64,000 bases of DNA, from contig JAKFDK010000121.1 in NCBI GenBank assembly GCA_036676195.1, forward strand, positions 1 through 64,000, given 5' to 3'. Source of the DNA: JAKFDK01 sp036676195 (lineage in GTDB: Bacteria; Bacillota; Sulfobacillia; Symbiobacteriales; ZC4RG38). The translations under genes were made by a program, and so were the position numbers. This document shows, piece by piece, positions 25,967 through 33,884 of this stretch (positions within the stretch are counted from its first letter, which is position 1; every line of letters begins with the position of its first letter). The notes below the pieces were generated by a model. That model was not told the origin of the DNA. It did not search any database and was given only the letters and a program-made list of their open reading frames with translations.

Positions 25967-27112
25967 ATGTTTCGGGTAGCCACGTCCCACCTGGTGGCGG
26001 GGCAAAAGGTTGCCAGGCACGTGACTGATGCCTCCGGGCGCATTCTCCTGGCGGCGGGCACCATTCTGAAGGAAAGCTACATTGAATATCTGAAACAATA
26101 TGGAATTCCGGCTGTATACATTGGCAACGAACTGGCGCCTGATCTCGAGGTGCCGGAGGTCGTTTCCGAACGGGCGAGAGCCGGACTGAGCGCACAACTG
26201 AAAGCGGCCATGGGCCACCTGAAGGAATCCCTGGCCGACAAGGGCAAGGCCGGAGTGAAGCGCTGGGCGGGCGATGCGGCGCGGCTGCGATCGGCCGTTT
26301 CGATGGTGGTGGACGAAATCCTGGCCAATCCGCGCGCCCTGGTCCACCTGCAGGATATCCGCCAGCACGATGAATACACCCTTGGTCATTCAGTCAACGT
26401 GTGCATCCTGTCTACTCTGACCGCCCACACCATGGGGTTGGATGTGGGCAAGGTGCGCGAGATCGGAATGGGCGCCGTCTTGCATGATATCGGCAAGGTG
26501 ACCATTGCCGACGAGATCCTGAACAAGCCCGGGCCCCTGACGGCGTCGGAAACGGAAGAGATGCGCCAGCACACCACACGTGGGTTTGAGATTTTGCGCA
26601 AGCAGTCGGAACTGAGCTTTCACGTGGCGCACGTGGCCTATCAGCACCACGAGCGCTGGGGCGGCGGCGGCTACCCCCGCGGTCTGAGCGGCAAGGATAT
26701 CCACGCCTACGCCCGTGTGGTCACCCTCGCCGATGTGTACGATGCGATGACGGCCGACCGGGTTTACCGTAAAGGATACACGCCCGACCGGGCCCTGCGC
26801 AATTTACTGGAAGTGATCCCAGACTGGTTCGAACCGGAGGTTCTGAAGGCGTTTGTGGAGAATATCGCCCTGTTTCCCATAGGTTCCGTCCTGGAAATGA
26901 ACAGCGGTGAGGTCGCTGTGGTAACGGCGGTGGTGCGGGGCAGCACAGACCGGCCGCGGGTGCGCGTGGTCAAGGATGCCGCCGGTCGGACGCTCAGCCA
27001 GCCGTTTGAGGTAGACCTGGCCACTGAACCGTCGTACAAGGTGACGAAGGTACTGGGGAACATTTCCGAGGAGGCGTTGGAGAGCCAGTTGCGGAGCGCC
27101 GGCGAAGATTAA
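25967..27112 (+). CDS. HD-GYP domain phosphodiesterase
   Basis: 381 residues. An N-terminal segment of about 120 residues (RILLAAGTILKESYIEYL) is followed by the HD-GYP domain: HSVNVCILS, the metal pair VLHDIGKV, HHERWGGGGYPRGLSG and ADVYDAMTADRVYR. These enzymes usually hydrolyse cyclic di-GMP; the GYP equivalent here reads GGYP. A roughly 100-residue C-terminal beta-rich region follows. ATG with GAGGAGG upstream. No GGDEF partner is in the window. Confidence 0.9.
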   Translation: MFRVATSHLVAGQKVARHVTDASGRILLAAGTILKESYIEYLKQYGIPAVYIGNELAPDLEVPEVVSERARAGLSAQLKAAMGHLKESLADKGKAGVKRWAGDAARLRSAVSMVVDEILANPRALVHLQDIRQHDEYTLGHSVNVCILSTLTAHTMGLDVGKVREIGMGAVLHDIGKVTIADEILNKPGPLTASETEEMRQHTTRGFEILRKQSELSFHVAHVAYQHHERWGGGGYPRGLSGKDIHAYARVVTLADVYDAMTADRVYRKGYTPDRALRNLLEVIPDWFEPEVLKAFVENIALFPIGSVLEMNSGEVAVVTAVVRGSTDRPRVRVVKDAAGRTLSQPFEVDLATEPSYKVTKVLGNISEEALESQLRSAGED

Positions 27113-27194
27113 GACCACGGTATCAGCCCAGTGGCCCATGACGCCCATCCGGACGCCACGGGCCATTGATCTGCCTGCGGAGGTGCACTGATCA

Positions 27195-28205
27195 TTGCGA
27201 AGCAGCAAGGCCACCCTGGTATTGGTCCTGATCCTTGCCCTGGTCCTTGCCACCGGCACGGCTTCCGCCCTGGCCGCGCCTGTCCCTGCTCCCCAGACAA
27301 AAACTGCCTGGCTGTTCTCCGATGTACCACCGGACCACCCTGACGCCGGAGCAATCGGTGCCCTGTTTCTGGCCGGGGTGGTCCAGGGCGACGAACTGGG
27401 GCGATTCCGGCCCGACGACACCGTAACCCGGGCCGAACTGGTCAAGATGATCCTGATCGCCCGGGGCATCGCCGTAAGCAAGGAGTGCCGGCCCCAATTC
27501 CACGATGTACCTTGTACGACCTGGTACGGTCCCTATGTACATATGGGACACCGGCTGGCCCTGGTCGAAGGGCGGGGGGGCGGCCGCTTTGAACCGTCAG
27601 CCCCCGTAACTCGTCAGGAGGCTTACGTTATCACGGTGCGGGCACTGGGCAAATGGTACGAGATTCGCCGCACCGCCTGGAGCGACAACGCCGCCAAACT
27701 GGCCGTGTTCGGCGACGGCAACGCCGTAGCCGACTGGGCCATGCGGTCCGTGGCTTTTCTTGCCGGGCGCGGGATTCTTACATCCGGCCCAGGACCGGCC
27801 GCTTTCCTTCAAGCCACGCAGACGGCGACCAGGGCCGAAATCGCCACACTGCTGCAGCGGGCCCTGCTGCCAACCATCCAGGGCCGCAATACCATCCGGC
27901 TGGACGGGACCCTGGTCCGCTACGCCCGCGCCATGGACATGCAGACCACCAAGTATGCGACCGGAGAACCGGGAGTAGGGACCATCACCTATACCAGCCT
28001 GAAGGTGCGGGTCGGTGTGGTGGCAGTGGATCCGACGGTCATTCCCCTGGGCTCCCTGCTCTATGTGCCGGGCTATGGCTACTGCGTGGCGGCGGATATC
28101 GGCGGTGCCATCAAAGGCCATAAAATAGACCTGTACACGGAAGACCTGCATGAGGCGGCACTGAGGTACGGCGTCCGTCCCCTGCCGGTTTACCTGCTGG
28201 ACTGA
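27195..28205 (+). CDS. Secreted SLH-repeat protein with C-terminal 3D domain
   Basis: 336 residues. An N-terminal signal peptide (about 1-28, LVLVLILALVLATG..ALAAP) precedes SLH-like repeats: FSDVPPDHPDAGAIGALFLAGVVQG..GRFRPDDTVTRAELV, then a second and third copy to about residue 225. The C-terminal 3D domain (about 235-336) keeps three aspartates: VVAVDPTVIPLGS, VAADIGGAIKG and KIDLYTED. SLH repeats bind the cell wall; 3D domains occur in spore and resuscitation lytic transglycosylases. TTG 27195, 9 bases after GGAGGTG. Confidence 0.85.
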   Translation: MRSSKATLVLVLILALVLATGTASALAAPVPAPQTKTAWLFSDVPPDHPDAGAIGALFLAGVVQGDELGRFRPDDTVTRAELVKMILIARGIAVSKECRPQFHDVPCTTWYGPYVHMGHRLALVEGRGGGRFEPSAPVTRQEAYVITVRALGKWYEIRRTAWSDNAAKLAVFGDGNAVADWAMRSVAFLAGRGILTSGPGPAAFLQATQTATRAEIATLLQRALLPTIQGRNTIRLDGTLVRYARAMDMQTTKYATGEPGVGTITYTSLKVRVGVVAVDPTVIPLGSLLYVPGYGYCVAADIGGAIKGHKIDLYTEDLHEAALRYGVRPLPVYLLD

Positions 28206-28220
28206 TCCGACCCAAGTCGA

Positions 28221-28246
28221 AACCCCGGGGGGCTACCCGGGGTTTT
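28221..28246. terminator. Terminator between the 3D-domain gene and cheX
   Basis: AACCCCGGG / CCCGGGGTT, 9-bp perfect stem with TTTT after it, between convergent genes. Confidence 0.8.
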
Positions 28247-28709
28247 ATGTATCAGTCTGAAGGGCCACATAAACGTGAAAAGGGCCGTAACGGGTCTGAA
28301 CCGGAATCACGATCCGGGTAATCCCCAGGGTACTGAAACGGGCGCCCTTGCCGACCATGACCGAGGGCGGTGTGATGTCACACTCGTACTGCATCTGCGA
28401 CAGAAACATGGACGCCCGCCCGGTGATGACATTTCCCAGTTCGGCCACCCCGGAGAGCACCAGGTCGTTGATTTCGGGAAAGGACTGACCGACCATGGCT
28501 CCGGCCATAGCCAGGGTGGTCTCGGTGCTCATGCCGTACTGGACCAGTCCTCTGGGGTTACCCACGACCGCCAGAACCACTGTGACATCGTCCGTCAGGT
28601 TAGGAACATTGATTGCGGCCAAGCCTACACGAGATACCTCGTCGGCTGTTTCAGTCCGTAGAGTATCGGTAGTTGCACGCAGGAAGGCGTTAAGAATCTC
28701 AGCCTTCAA
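28245..28709 (-). CDS. cheX: CheX-family chemotaxis phosphatase
   Basis: 154 residues on the reverse strand. NAFLRATTDTLRTET at the N-terminus and the family motif region EINDLVLSGVAELGNVITGRA, matching the E..N catalytic pattern of CheX/CheC. Dephosphorylates CheY-P. A TTG start at 28709 with GAGGAGG about 9 bases upstream gives the family length; an ATG at 28745 is in frame. An orphan here, like cheW; the two could serve the same distant system. Confidence 0.88.
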   Translation of the reverse strand: MKAEILNAFLRATTDTLRTETADEVSRVGLAAINVPNLTDDVTVVLAVVGNPRGLVQYGMSTETTLAMAGAMVGQSFPEINDLVLSGVAELGNVITGRASMFLSQMQYECDITPPSVMVGKGARFSTLGITRIVIPVQTRYGPFHVYVALQTDT

Positions 28710-28769
28710 GCCTTTGACCTCCTCGCATAAGACACCGTCAAACATAGGAATACGATTGGCAATGTGCTT

Positions 28770-28798
28770 ATTATAAGATGAATAAGATGTGTTTGGAA
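28770..28798 (-). promoter_or_regulatory. Promoter of cheX
   Basis: Reverse strand TTCCAA, 17-base spacer, TATAAT. The -10 is perfect and the -35 weak, in an AT-rich stretch. Confidence 0.55.
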
Positions 28799-28867
28799 GG
28801 CTTCTCCGGCTGATGGGCGGAGTGCTACCTGCATGCAGTTCGTCACGTGTCCCCAGTCACACCCACG

Positions 28868-28876
28868 TGGTATAAT
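28868..28876 (+). promoter_or_regulatory. Extended -10 promoter of the unknown gene at 28910
   Basis: TGGTATAAT (TGn plus TATAAT) 34 bases before the GTG start. It fixes the gene start downstream of 28876. Confidence 0.6.
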
Positions 28877-28909
28877 GTACTACTGGACCAGCAGGAGGAG
28901 GCACGACGG

Positions 28910-29434
28910 GTGTTTCAACCCTTGGAGGATATGGTGCAGAGCCTGAAGGATGCCCTGGGTGATCTGGGATTTCCGGCGGCGGTCCGCACCGTGTCCGAGC
29001 ACTGGGAAGGTGCAGCGGCACCCCATCTGGAAGTCATTCTAAGTGCCGGCCGGGACCAGCAGAACCAGAGCGGGCCCGTTGCCGACCTGTATGTGTACCC
29101 GACCCGCGGCCATACCTGCGAGGTAGAGATCGAGGTCACCCTGCCCGCCCATATGGTGTCACATCTGGAGCCGGCCCAACTATGGGCACGGGCCAAGGCC
29201 ATCGCCGGAGCCGACGTCGGCATCAGCGGTGTGCAGCGCTATTTCCGTGGGGAGAGCGGTAAGACCATCCATGTCAACATCGAGTCCCATTTCATCATCG
29301 ACTACTGGTTTGAGTTGGAAGTCCCCGAGGAGGGCGAGGCCAGCGATGAGGAATGGGAAAGTTTTGACGGTGAGATCGTGGCGGTTGCCCAGGGAGTAGT
29401 TGGCCTGCTGGGGCTGGCGGAGGAGAACACCTGA
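28910..29434 (+). CDS. Hypothetical protein, unknown family
   Basis: 174 residues, acidic, no signal peptide or membrane segment. N-terminal helix-like part (FQPLEDMVQSLKDALGDLG), a beta-rich middle (ADLYVYPTRGHTCEVEIEV, TIHVNIESHFIIDYWFELEV), and a Glu/Asp-rich end. GTG 28910 with AGGAGGAGG upstream, after an extended -10 promoter; the frame is open further left but the promoter argues against that. Its last base is the first base of rsmD, so the two are coupled. No function assigned. Confidence 0.72.
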   Translation: MFQPLEDMVQSLKDALGDLGFPAAVRTVSEHWEGAAAPHLEVILSAGRDQQNQSGPVADLYVYPTRGHTCEVEIEVTLPAHMVSHLEPAQLWARAKAIAGADVGISGVQRYFRGESGKTIHVNIESHFIIDYWFELEVPEEGEASDEEWESFDGEIVAVAQGVVGLLGLAEENT

Positions 29435-30021
29435 TGCGTGTGATCGCCGGGGCCGCCCGGGGGCGGCCCCTGAAGACGGTAAAGGGCCTGGCTGTGCGCC
29501 CCACCACCGACCGGGTACGGGAATCCCTGTTTAATGTTCTGCAGCCGCTAGTGGCCGGTTCCGTCTTCTTGGATCTGTTTGCCGGCTCGGGGGCAGTGGG
29601 GATTGAAGCGCTGAGCCGTGGGGCCGACCGGGCTGTTTTTGTCGAGCAGGCCGGGACTCACCTGAAAATCATCGCTGACAATCTGGACAAGACCGGCCTG
29701 CGCGACCGGGCCGAACTGCTCCGGGGCGACGTCCTGAACATGATCCCTTCCCTGGGGGTGCGTGGGGAGCGGTTCGACCTGATCTTTCTGGATCCGCCGT
29801 ACGGCCAGGACCTTGTGCCACGTACGCTGGCGGTTTTGGCTGCTGCAGCCGTAACGGTGCCGGGTGGGGTGGCGGTATGTGAGCACCATCGCAAGGATCC
29901 GGTGCCACCTTCGGCAGGGCTGCTTTTGCGCTTTAGAGAATTAGGGTTTGGTGAGACGGTGTTGTCCTTTTACCGGCACGGGTCAGTCGAGGATGACGCT
30001 GGAGCGAGTGGCAGGGGGTAA
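29434..30021 (+). CDS. rsmD: 16S rRNA (guanine-966-N2)-methyltransferase
   Basis: 195 residues. MRVIAGAARGRPLKT, then RPTTDRVRESLFNVL, SAM motif FLDLFAGSGAVGIEALSRGA and catalytic FLDPPYG, the full RsmD set. Methylates helix 31 of 16S rRNA in the 30S subunit. ATG overlapping the upstream gene by one base; coaD follows after 5 bases, a common gene pair. Confidence 0.95.
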   Translation: MRVIAGAARGRPLKTVKGLAVRPTTDRVRESLFNVLQPLVAGSVFLDLFAGSGAVGIEALSRGADRAVFVEQAGTHLKIIADNLDKTGLRDRAELLRGDVLNMIPSLGVRGERFDLIFLDPPYGQDLVPRTLAVLAAAAVTVPGGVAVCEHHRKDPVPPSAGLLLRFRELGFGETVLSFYRHGSVEDDAGASGRG

Positions 30022-30026
30022 AGTAT

Positions 30027-30524
30027 TTGGCAACGGCAATTGTACCCGGTAGCTTTGATCCCTTGACGAATGGACATTTGGATGTAATTGAACGCACAGC
30101 ACAGATCTTTACCCATGTGGTGGTCGGGGTACCTGTCAACGCCAGCAAGACTCCGCTTTTTTCCAGTGAAGAACGGTTAGAAATGGCGAAAGCGGTCATG
30201 TGTCACCTGCCTAATGTTAAGGTAGAAGCTATTTCCGGCCTAACCGTTGAGGCGGCACGAAAGTTTGGGTGTCAGGTCATTGTGCGGGGCATGCGGGCTG
30301 TGCAGGACTTCGAATTTGAGTTTCAGATCGGCATGATGAATAAGAAGCTTGCACCGGATGTTGAGACCATGTTTCTCATGGCTGATTTCAAGTACACGTT
30401 CGTGAGTTCCACACTGGTAAAAGACGTCGCCCGCAACGGCGGTTCCCTGGACGGGCTGGTGCCGCCGCTGGTGGCTGAACGGCTCCTGCAGAAGTATAAC
30501 CGAGTTGGCTCCCAACCGGGCTGA
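30027..30524 (+). CDS. coaD: Phosphopantetheine adenylyltransferase
   Basis: 165 residues. Penultimate step of coenzyme A synthesis. AIVPGSFDPLTNGHLDVIERT with the T/HxGH nucleotide motif, VRGMRAVQDFEFEFQ and YTFVSSTLVKDVA. TTG start with AGGGGG upstream. Its 5' half is visibly less GC-rich than its neighbours. CoA made here supplies acpP and the fatty-acid genes downstream. Confidence 0.97.
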   Translation: MATAIVPGSFDPLTNGHLDVIERTAQIFTHVVVGVPVNASKTPLFSSEERLEMAKAVMCHLPNVKVEAISGLTVEAARKFGCQVIVRGMRAVQDFEFEFQIGMMNKKLAPDVETMFLMADFKYTFVSSTLVKDVARNGGSLDGLVPPLVAERLLQKYNRVGSQPG

Positions 30525-30657
30525 GGCATGCAGCGCTGTCGGCGGGTCTCCGGGCCGGACCCGCCGGGGAAGCGCGGTCTGGGGGCCTACAGTCAGGTGA
30601 ATGGTGGCTGGTGAAGCGTGGACCGGAAGGGGTCCCGCTGAATGTAAGGAGGAACAC

Positions 30658-31104
30658 GTGGCAGTGGACATCTTTGCGCTGCTGGACCGGCTGGAGGACT
30701 TGCTCGCCAACGCCACCAGAGTGCCACTCACCGGTAAGGTCATGGTCGATCCGGATGAGGCTCTGGCGGTCGTGGACGAAATGCGGGAGTTGCTCCCGGA
30801 GGAGATCCGCCAGGCTGGGCGCGTCACAGAGGAAAAAGAGCGGATTCTGGAAGCAGCCCGGGCTGAGGCAGAGGCCCTGGTGCGTGACGCCAAGGTTTAT
30901 GCCGGCCAACTGACGGACGAATCCGCCATTGCCCGTGATGCTCAGGAAAAGGCCGAGGAAGCGATCGAGCAAGCCAAGCGGGTGGCCCGGGAAATCCGGG
31001 CCGGGGCTCTGGATTACGCGGAAGATGTGCTGCACAAGGTGGAGCAGAGCCTGGAGCGGGCTTACACTACCGTCAAGAAGAGCCGGGAAGAACTGCAACG
31101 GTAG
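30658..31104 (+). CDS. Coiled-coil protein of unknown function (ATPase/AtpF-like)
   Basis: 148 residues. A short N-terminal helix pair (VDIFALLDRLEDLL, DPDEALAVVDEMRELLPEEI) is followed from about residue 60 by a long Ala/Glu/Lys/Arg-rich coiled coil like F0F1 subunit b or DivIVA-type stalks, with no membrane segment. GTG 30658 with AAGGAGG 5 bases upstream. Genes like this often follow coaD in Clostridia; no activity is established. Confidence 0.78.
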   Translation: MAVDIFALLDRLEDLLANATRVPLTGKVMVDPDEALAVVDEMRELLPEEIRQAGRVTEEKERILEAARAEAEALVRDAKVYAGQLTDESAIARDAQEKAEEAIEQAKRVAREIRAGALDYAEDVLHKVEQSLERAYTTVKKSREELQR

Positions 31105-31126
31105 TCCGTGGAGGTGATTCTCCGCC

Positions 31127-32209
31127 TTGGCGATCTGGCCCGAATTTCGGCCGCCATGGTCTGGCGGCTTGCTCCTGCCGGTCATCGGCCGGCTCAGACA
31201 GCACCCGTTCCGCCGCCGCTTGTTCGGGGCGATGGCGGCGCTTTGCTTGCTGGTGGCGACCCTCTGGCTGATTCCTACCCCGTATTATGTCACGTTGCCG
31301 GGCGATGCGTTGGCCGCAGACCAGTTGGTACGGGCAGCAGGGGCACCCCAGGCCGGCCATTCGGGGAAACTGCTGCTCCTGACTGTGTCGGTCCGACAGG
31401 CCAACCTGTTCTGGTGGCTCTACGCGCACGCCGTGCCGGGACGGGCCAGGCTGCAAAATCGAACGGAATACCTGGGGCCTTACCCGAGTTACGAGGAATA
31501 CCACCAGGACAGCGTGCGCATGATGGAAGATAGCCGGCGCTTTGCCGCGGCAGCCGGGCTCGGTGCCATGGGCTACCATGTGCCGGTACAGACTGAGGGC
31601 TTGTACGTCAGTGCAGTACTGGCGGGGTCTCCGGCCAGGGGGGTTTTGCGGGCGGGAGACCTGATCACAATGTGGGCCGGAAACCCGGCCCATAACCTGA
31701 AGGATGCCGTCGCCTCCCTGGCGACGCATTCCGGGGGCACACCGATCCAGCTACAGGTACGGCGCGGCGACCGGGAAATCGATCTTCAGGTGCCCACAGC
31801 CAAACATCTGCAGCGGGAAGGTGCGACCATTGGTGTCGTCCTGACTGCCCGGTATCAGGTCAGTCTGCCGGTGGACGTGCAGATCACACCGGGCATCGTC
31901 TCCGGGCCATCCGCCGGTCTGGTGTTCAGCCTGGAAGTGGTGGCTCAACTGACTTACAGGGACCTGCTGGGCGGACGGACCGTGGCAGCCACCGGCGAAG
32001 TGGACTGGTTGGGCAACGTGGGGCCCATCGGCGGGGCGGCCCTGAAGGTGCTGGCGGCTGAGGCTGCCGGGGCCAGCGTGATGTTTGTACCCAGCGACAA
32101 TTACCCCGAGGCGGCACAGGTTGCCACCCGGCTGCAACTGGTGCCGGTGCGCACGGTGACCGAGGCGCTGCAATGGCTGTCCGACCACCCGGCCGGAGGC
32201 AGCCAATAA
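31127..32209 (+). CDS. ylbL: YlbL/SepM-type PDZ and Lon-like membrane protease
   Basis: 360 residues. A membrane anchor at about residues 34-50 (LFGAMAALCLLVATLWLI), a PDZ domain (about 160-235, GLYVSAVLAGSPARGVLRAGDLI), and a C-terminal Lon S16 domain with the Ser in SGPSAGLVFSL and the Lys in GGAALKVLAA. The active site would face outside the cell. TTG start 9 bases after GGAGGTGA. Bacillus ylbL is also near coaD. Substrates unknown. Confidence 0.92.
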   Translation: MAIWPEFRPPWSGGLLLPVIGRLRQHPFRRRLFGAMAALCLLVATLWLIPTPYYVTLPGDALAADQLVRAAGAPQAGHSGKLLLLTVSVRQANLFWWLYAHAVPGRARLQNRTEYLGPYPSYEEYHQDSVRMMEDSRRFAAAAGLGAMGYHVPVQTEGLYVSAVLAGSPARGVLRAGDLITMWAGNPAHNLKDAVASLATHSGGTPIQLQVRRGDREIDLQVPTAKHLQREGATIGVVLTARYQVSLPVDVQITPGIVSGPSAGLVFSLEVVAQLTYRDLLGGRTVAATGEVDWLGNVGPIGGAALKVLAAEAAGASVMFVPSDNYPEAAQVATRLQLVPVRTVTEALQWLSDHPAGGSQ

Positions 32210-32240
32210 GCACCAGACGGGGCTGGTGACAGGGCTTACG

Positions 32241-32270
32241 TTGACAAATGAAGCCAGAGAACTCTATAAT
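32241..32270 (+). promoter_or_regulatory. Promoter of yceD-rpmF
   Basis: TTGACA (32241-32246), 18-base spacer, TATAAT (32265-32270): both hexamers perfect. Confidence 0.88.
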
Positions 32271-32309
32271 ACTTCATGTGCCTTCGGGGGCCAAGGTGGG
32301 TGAAGACCC

Positions 32310-32861
32310 GTGGAACTTGACGTCTCCGCTTTGAAAGATGGCAAGGCTCGGGAGATTGAGGTACCTATTGCCATTACCTTGATGCCGGTAGAGTCCGGCG
32401 GCGATGCCATCGGTTTTCCGGTTCCCTTCGTGGGAACCGTACAGGCTTTACGCACTGAAGATAGCATTGTGGTACGTCTGGCCGTCAAAGGTGAAGTTGA
32501 ACTGCAATGCAGCCGGTGTCTGACGGCCTTCCGGCAGCCGCTGCAGGTGGATTTCGCGGAGGAATTCCGTGGCAGCCACGGTGACGCGGTACCTGGCGAG
32601 TTGGAGGACGACCCGGAGACCGGTGCCACGTTTGTCCGTTACCAGGGTGATAAGATCCAGGTAGCCGAGGTGCTCCGCCAGCACGTTTTGCTCGAAGTAC
32701 CGATGAAACCACTGTGCAGCAACACCTGTCAGGGCCTGTGTCCCGATTGCGGACATAACCGTAATGAGGGTCCGTGCCGCTGTGCAGCCGCCGGTGGCGG
32801 CGATGAGCGGTTCGAAGTGCTCAGGCAATTGCTAAACCGGCCCGAGAACGATCGGCTGTAG
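32310..32861 (+). CDS. yceD: YceD/DUF177 family protein
   Basis: 183 residues. ELDVSALKDGKAREIEV at the start; the conserved Cys pair in GEVELQCSRCLTAF; and the C-terminal CSNTCQGLCPDCGHNRNEGPCRC, a zinc-ribbon-like cluster typical of Firmicute members. The family is linked to 23S rRNA accumulation and nearly always precedes rpmF, as here (22 bases). GTG start behind a strong promoter. Confidence 0.93.
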   Translation: MELDVSALKDGKAREIEVPIAITLMPVESGGDAIGFPVPFVGTVQALRTEDSIVVRLAVKGEVELQCSRCLTAFRQPLQVDFAEEFRGSHGDAVPGELEDDPETGATFVRYQGDKIQVAEVLRQHVLLEVPMKPLCSNTCQGLCPDCGHNRNEGPCRCAAAGGGDERFEVLRQLLNRPENDRL

Positions 32862-32883
32862 AGGCGTTGGGAGGGAAACCAGA

Positions 32884-33078
32884 ATGGCGGTTCCAAAGAA
32901 AAAGACCTCGCATATGAAGCAGGCGCAGCGCCGGGCTGCAAACTGGAAGCTGAAGGCTCCGGCTCTCGTAGAATGCCCGCAGTGCCGCAGCAGCAGGCTG
33001 CCGCACCACGTCTGCCCCACCTGTGGCTTTTACGATGGCCGTGAGGTCATCAAGCACGAAGTGGCTGAAACGAAATAA
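32884..33078 (+). CDS. rpmF: 50S ribosomal protein L32
   Basis: 64 residues. MAVPKKKTSHMKQAQRRA is diagnostic, with the zinc ribbon CPQC and CPTC retained. ATG with GGGAGGG upstream. Pairs with yceD and precedes the fatty-acid genes. Confidence 0.98.
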   Translation: MAVPKKKTSHMKQAQRRAANWKLKAPALVECPQCRSSRLPHHVCPTCGFYDGREVIKHEVAETK

Positions 33079-33093
33079 GTGGTTCAACGCTGG

Positions 33094-33127
33094 CGAGGCA
33101 CATCCCCCGGGGTGTCCTCGTCTTTTT
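33094..33127 (+). terminator. Terminator after rpmF
   Basis: CGAGG..CCCC / GGGGTGTCCTCG stem with two bulged bases, followed by TCTTTTT. It separates yceD-rpmF from fapR. Confidence 0.75.
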
Positions 33128-33188
33128 CCATTTCGGCACATCTTCCTGACGCCAGGTGTCTCCCGCCTGATGGCTGCGGCGGCATCTC

Positions 33189-33235
33189 TTGTCATACCAC
33201 TGTCCGGATGCTATCATACTAACACCAGGTACTAA
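33189..33235 (+). promoter_or_regulatory. fapR promoter with FapR operator
   Basis: TTGTCA (33189-33194), 17-base spacer, TATCAT (33212-33217). Directly downstream, CTAACACCAGGTACTAA (33219-33235) is, on the other strand, TTAGTACCTGGTGTTAG, a close match to the known FapR box TTAGTACC..GTACTAA. It covers the transcription start, so FapR would repress its own operon until malonyl-CoA releases it. Confidence 0.85.
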
Positions 33236-33284
33236 AATGATGTCATAACCGGTTTCAGATGCGTTGCCCTGGGGGGGAAGCAGG

Positions 33285-33884
33285 TTGACCAGCGGGCTGA
33301 GGAAACGGGATCGCCAGCAGTTGCTCAAGGATAAGTTGCGGGAGAACCCGTTTTTCAGTGACGAGGAACTGGCGCGTCTGTTCGACGTCAGTATTCAAAC
33401 CATCCGGCTGGACCGGCTGGCCCTGGGCATCCCGGAACTGCGGGAACGGACCAAGTCTGTGGCAGAACGGACCTATGGCATCGTCAAGTCCATGGGCTCC
33501 AAGGAAATCGTGGGTGAGCTCATTGACATTGTCCTGGGCGAGCGGGGCATCTCGATCCTGGAGACCACTGAGGACATGGCCTTTGAGCGGACTCGAGTGG
33601 TGCGCGGTCACCATATTTTTGCCCAGGCAGATTCCCTGGCTATTGCCTTGATCAATGCCGAAATTGTGCTGACCGGCCTGGCCAACTCCAAGTTTAAGCG
33701 CCCGGTCTACGTGGGCGAAAAACTGGTGGCCAAGGGTGAGGTCATCCGCCGCCGAGGACAGCAGCACGTCGTCCTGGTGGAAACTAAGGCCGGGGCAGAG
33801 AAAGTGTTTCGGGGCAAATTTGTCGTCTTCGCCGTTGACCCCGGGCGCGTGGCGGGAGGCGAACGGGTTGAAAGTCGCGGTTGA
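33285..33884 (+). CDS. fapR: Transcription factor FapR (fatty acid and phospholipid regulator)
   Basis: 199 residues. N-terminal winged helix (DEELARLFDVSIQTIRLDRLALGIPELR) and a C-terminal hot-dog domain binding malonyl-CoA (HHIFAQADSLAIALINAEIVLTGLANSKFKRPV). TTG 33285 follows GGGGGG; an in-frame start at 33264 is less likely. Its own operator lies upstream. plsX starts within its last codons. Confidence 0.95.
   Translation: MTSGLRKRDRQQLLKDKLRENPFFSDEELARLFDVSIQTIRLDRLALGIPELRERTKSVAERTYGIVKSMGSKEIVGELIDIVLGERGISILETTEDMAFERTRVVRGHHIFAQADSLAIALINAEIVLTGLANSKFKRPVYVGEKLVAKGEVIRRRGQQHVVLVETKAGAEKVFRGKFVVFAVDPGRVAGGERVESRG

Noticed and set aside
30525..30657. Possible RNA element between coaD and the coiled-coil gene
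   Set aside because: Only a GC-rich stretch with partial inverted repeats; no T tract or known motif.
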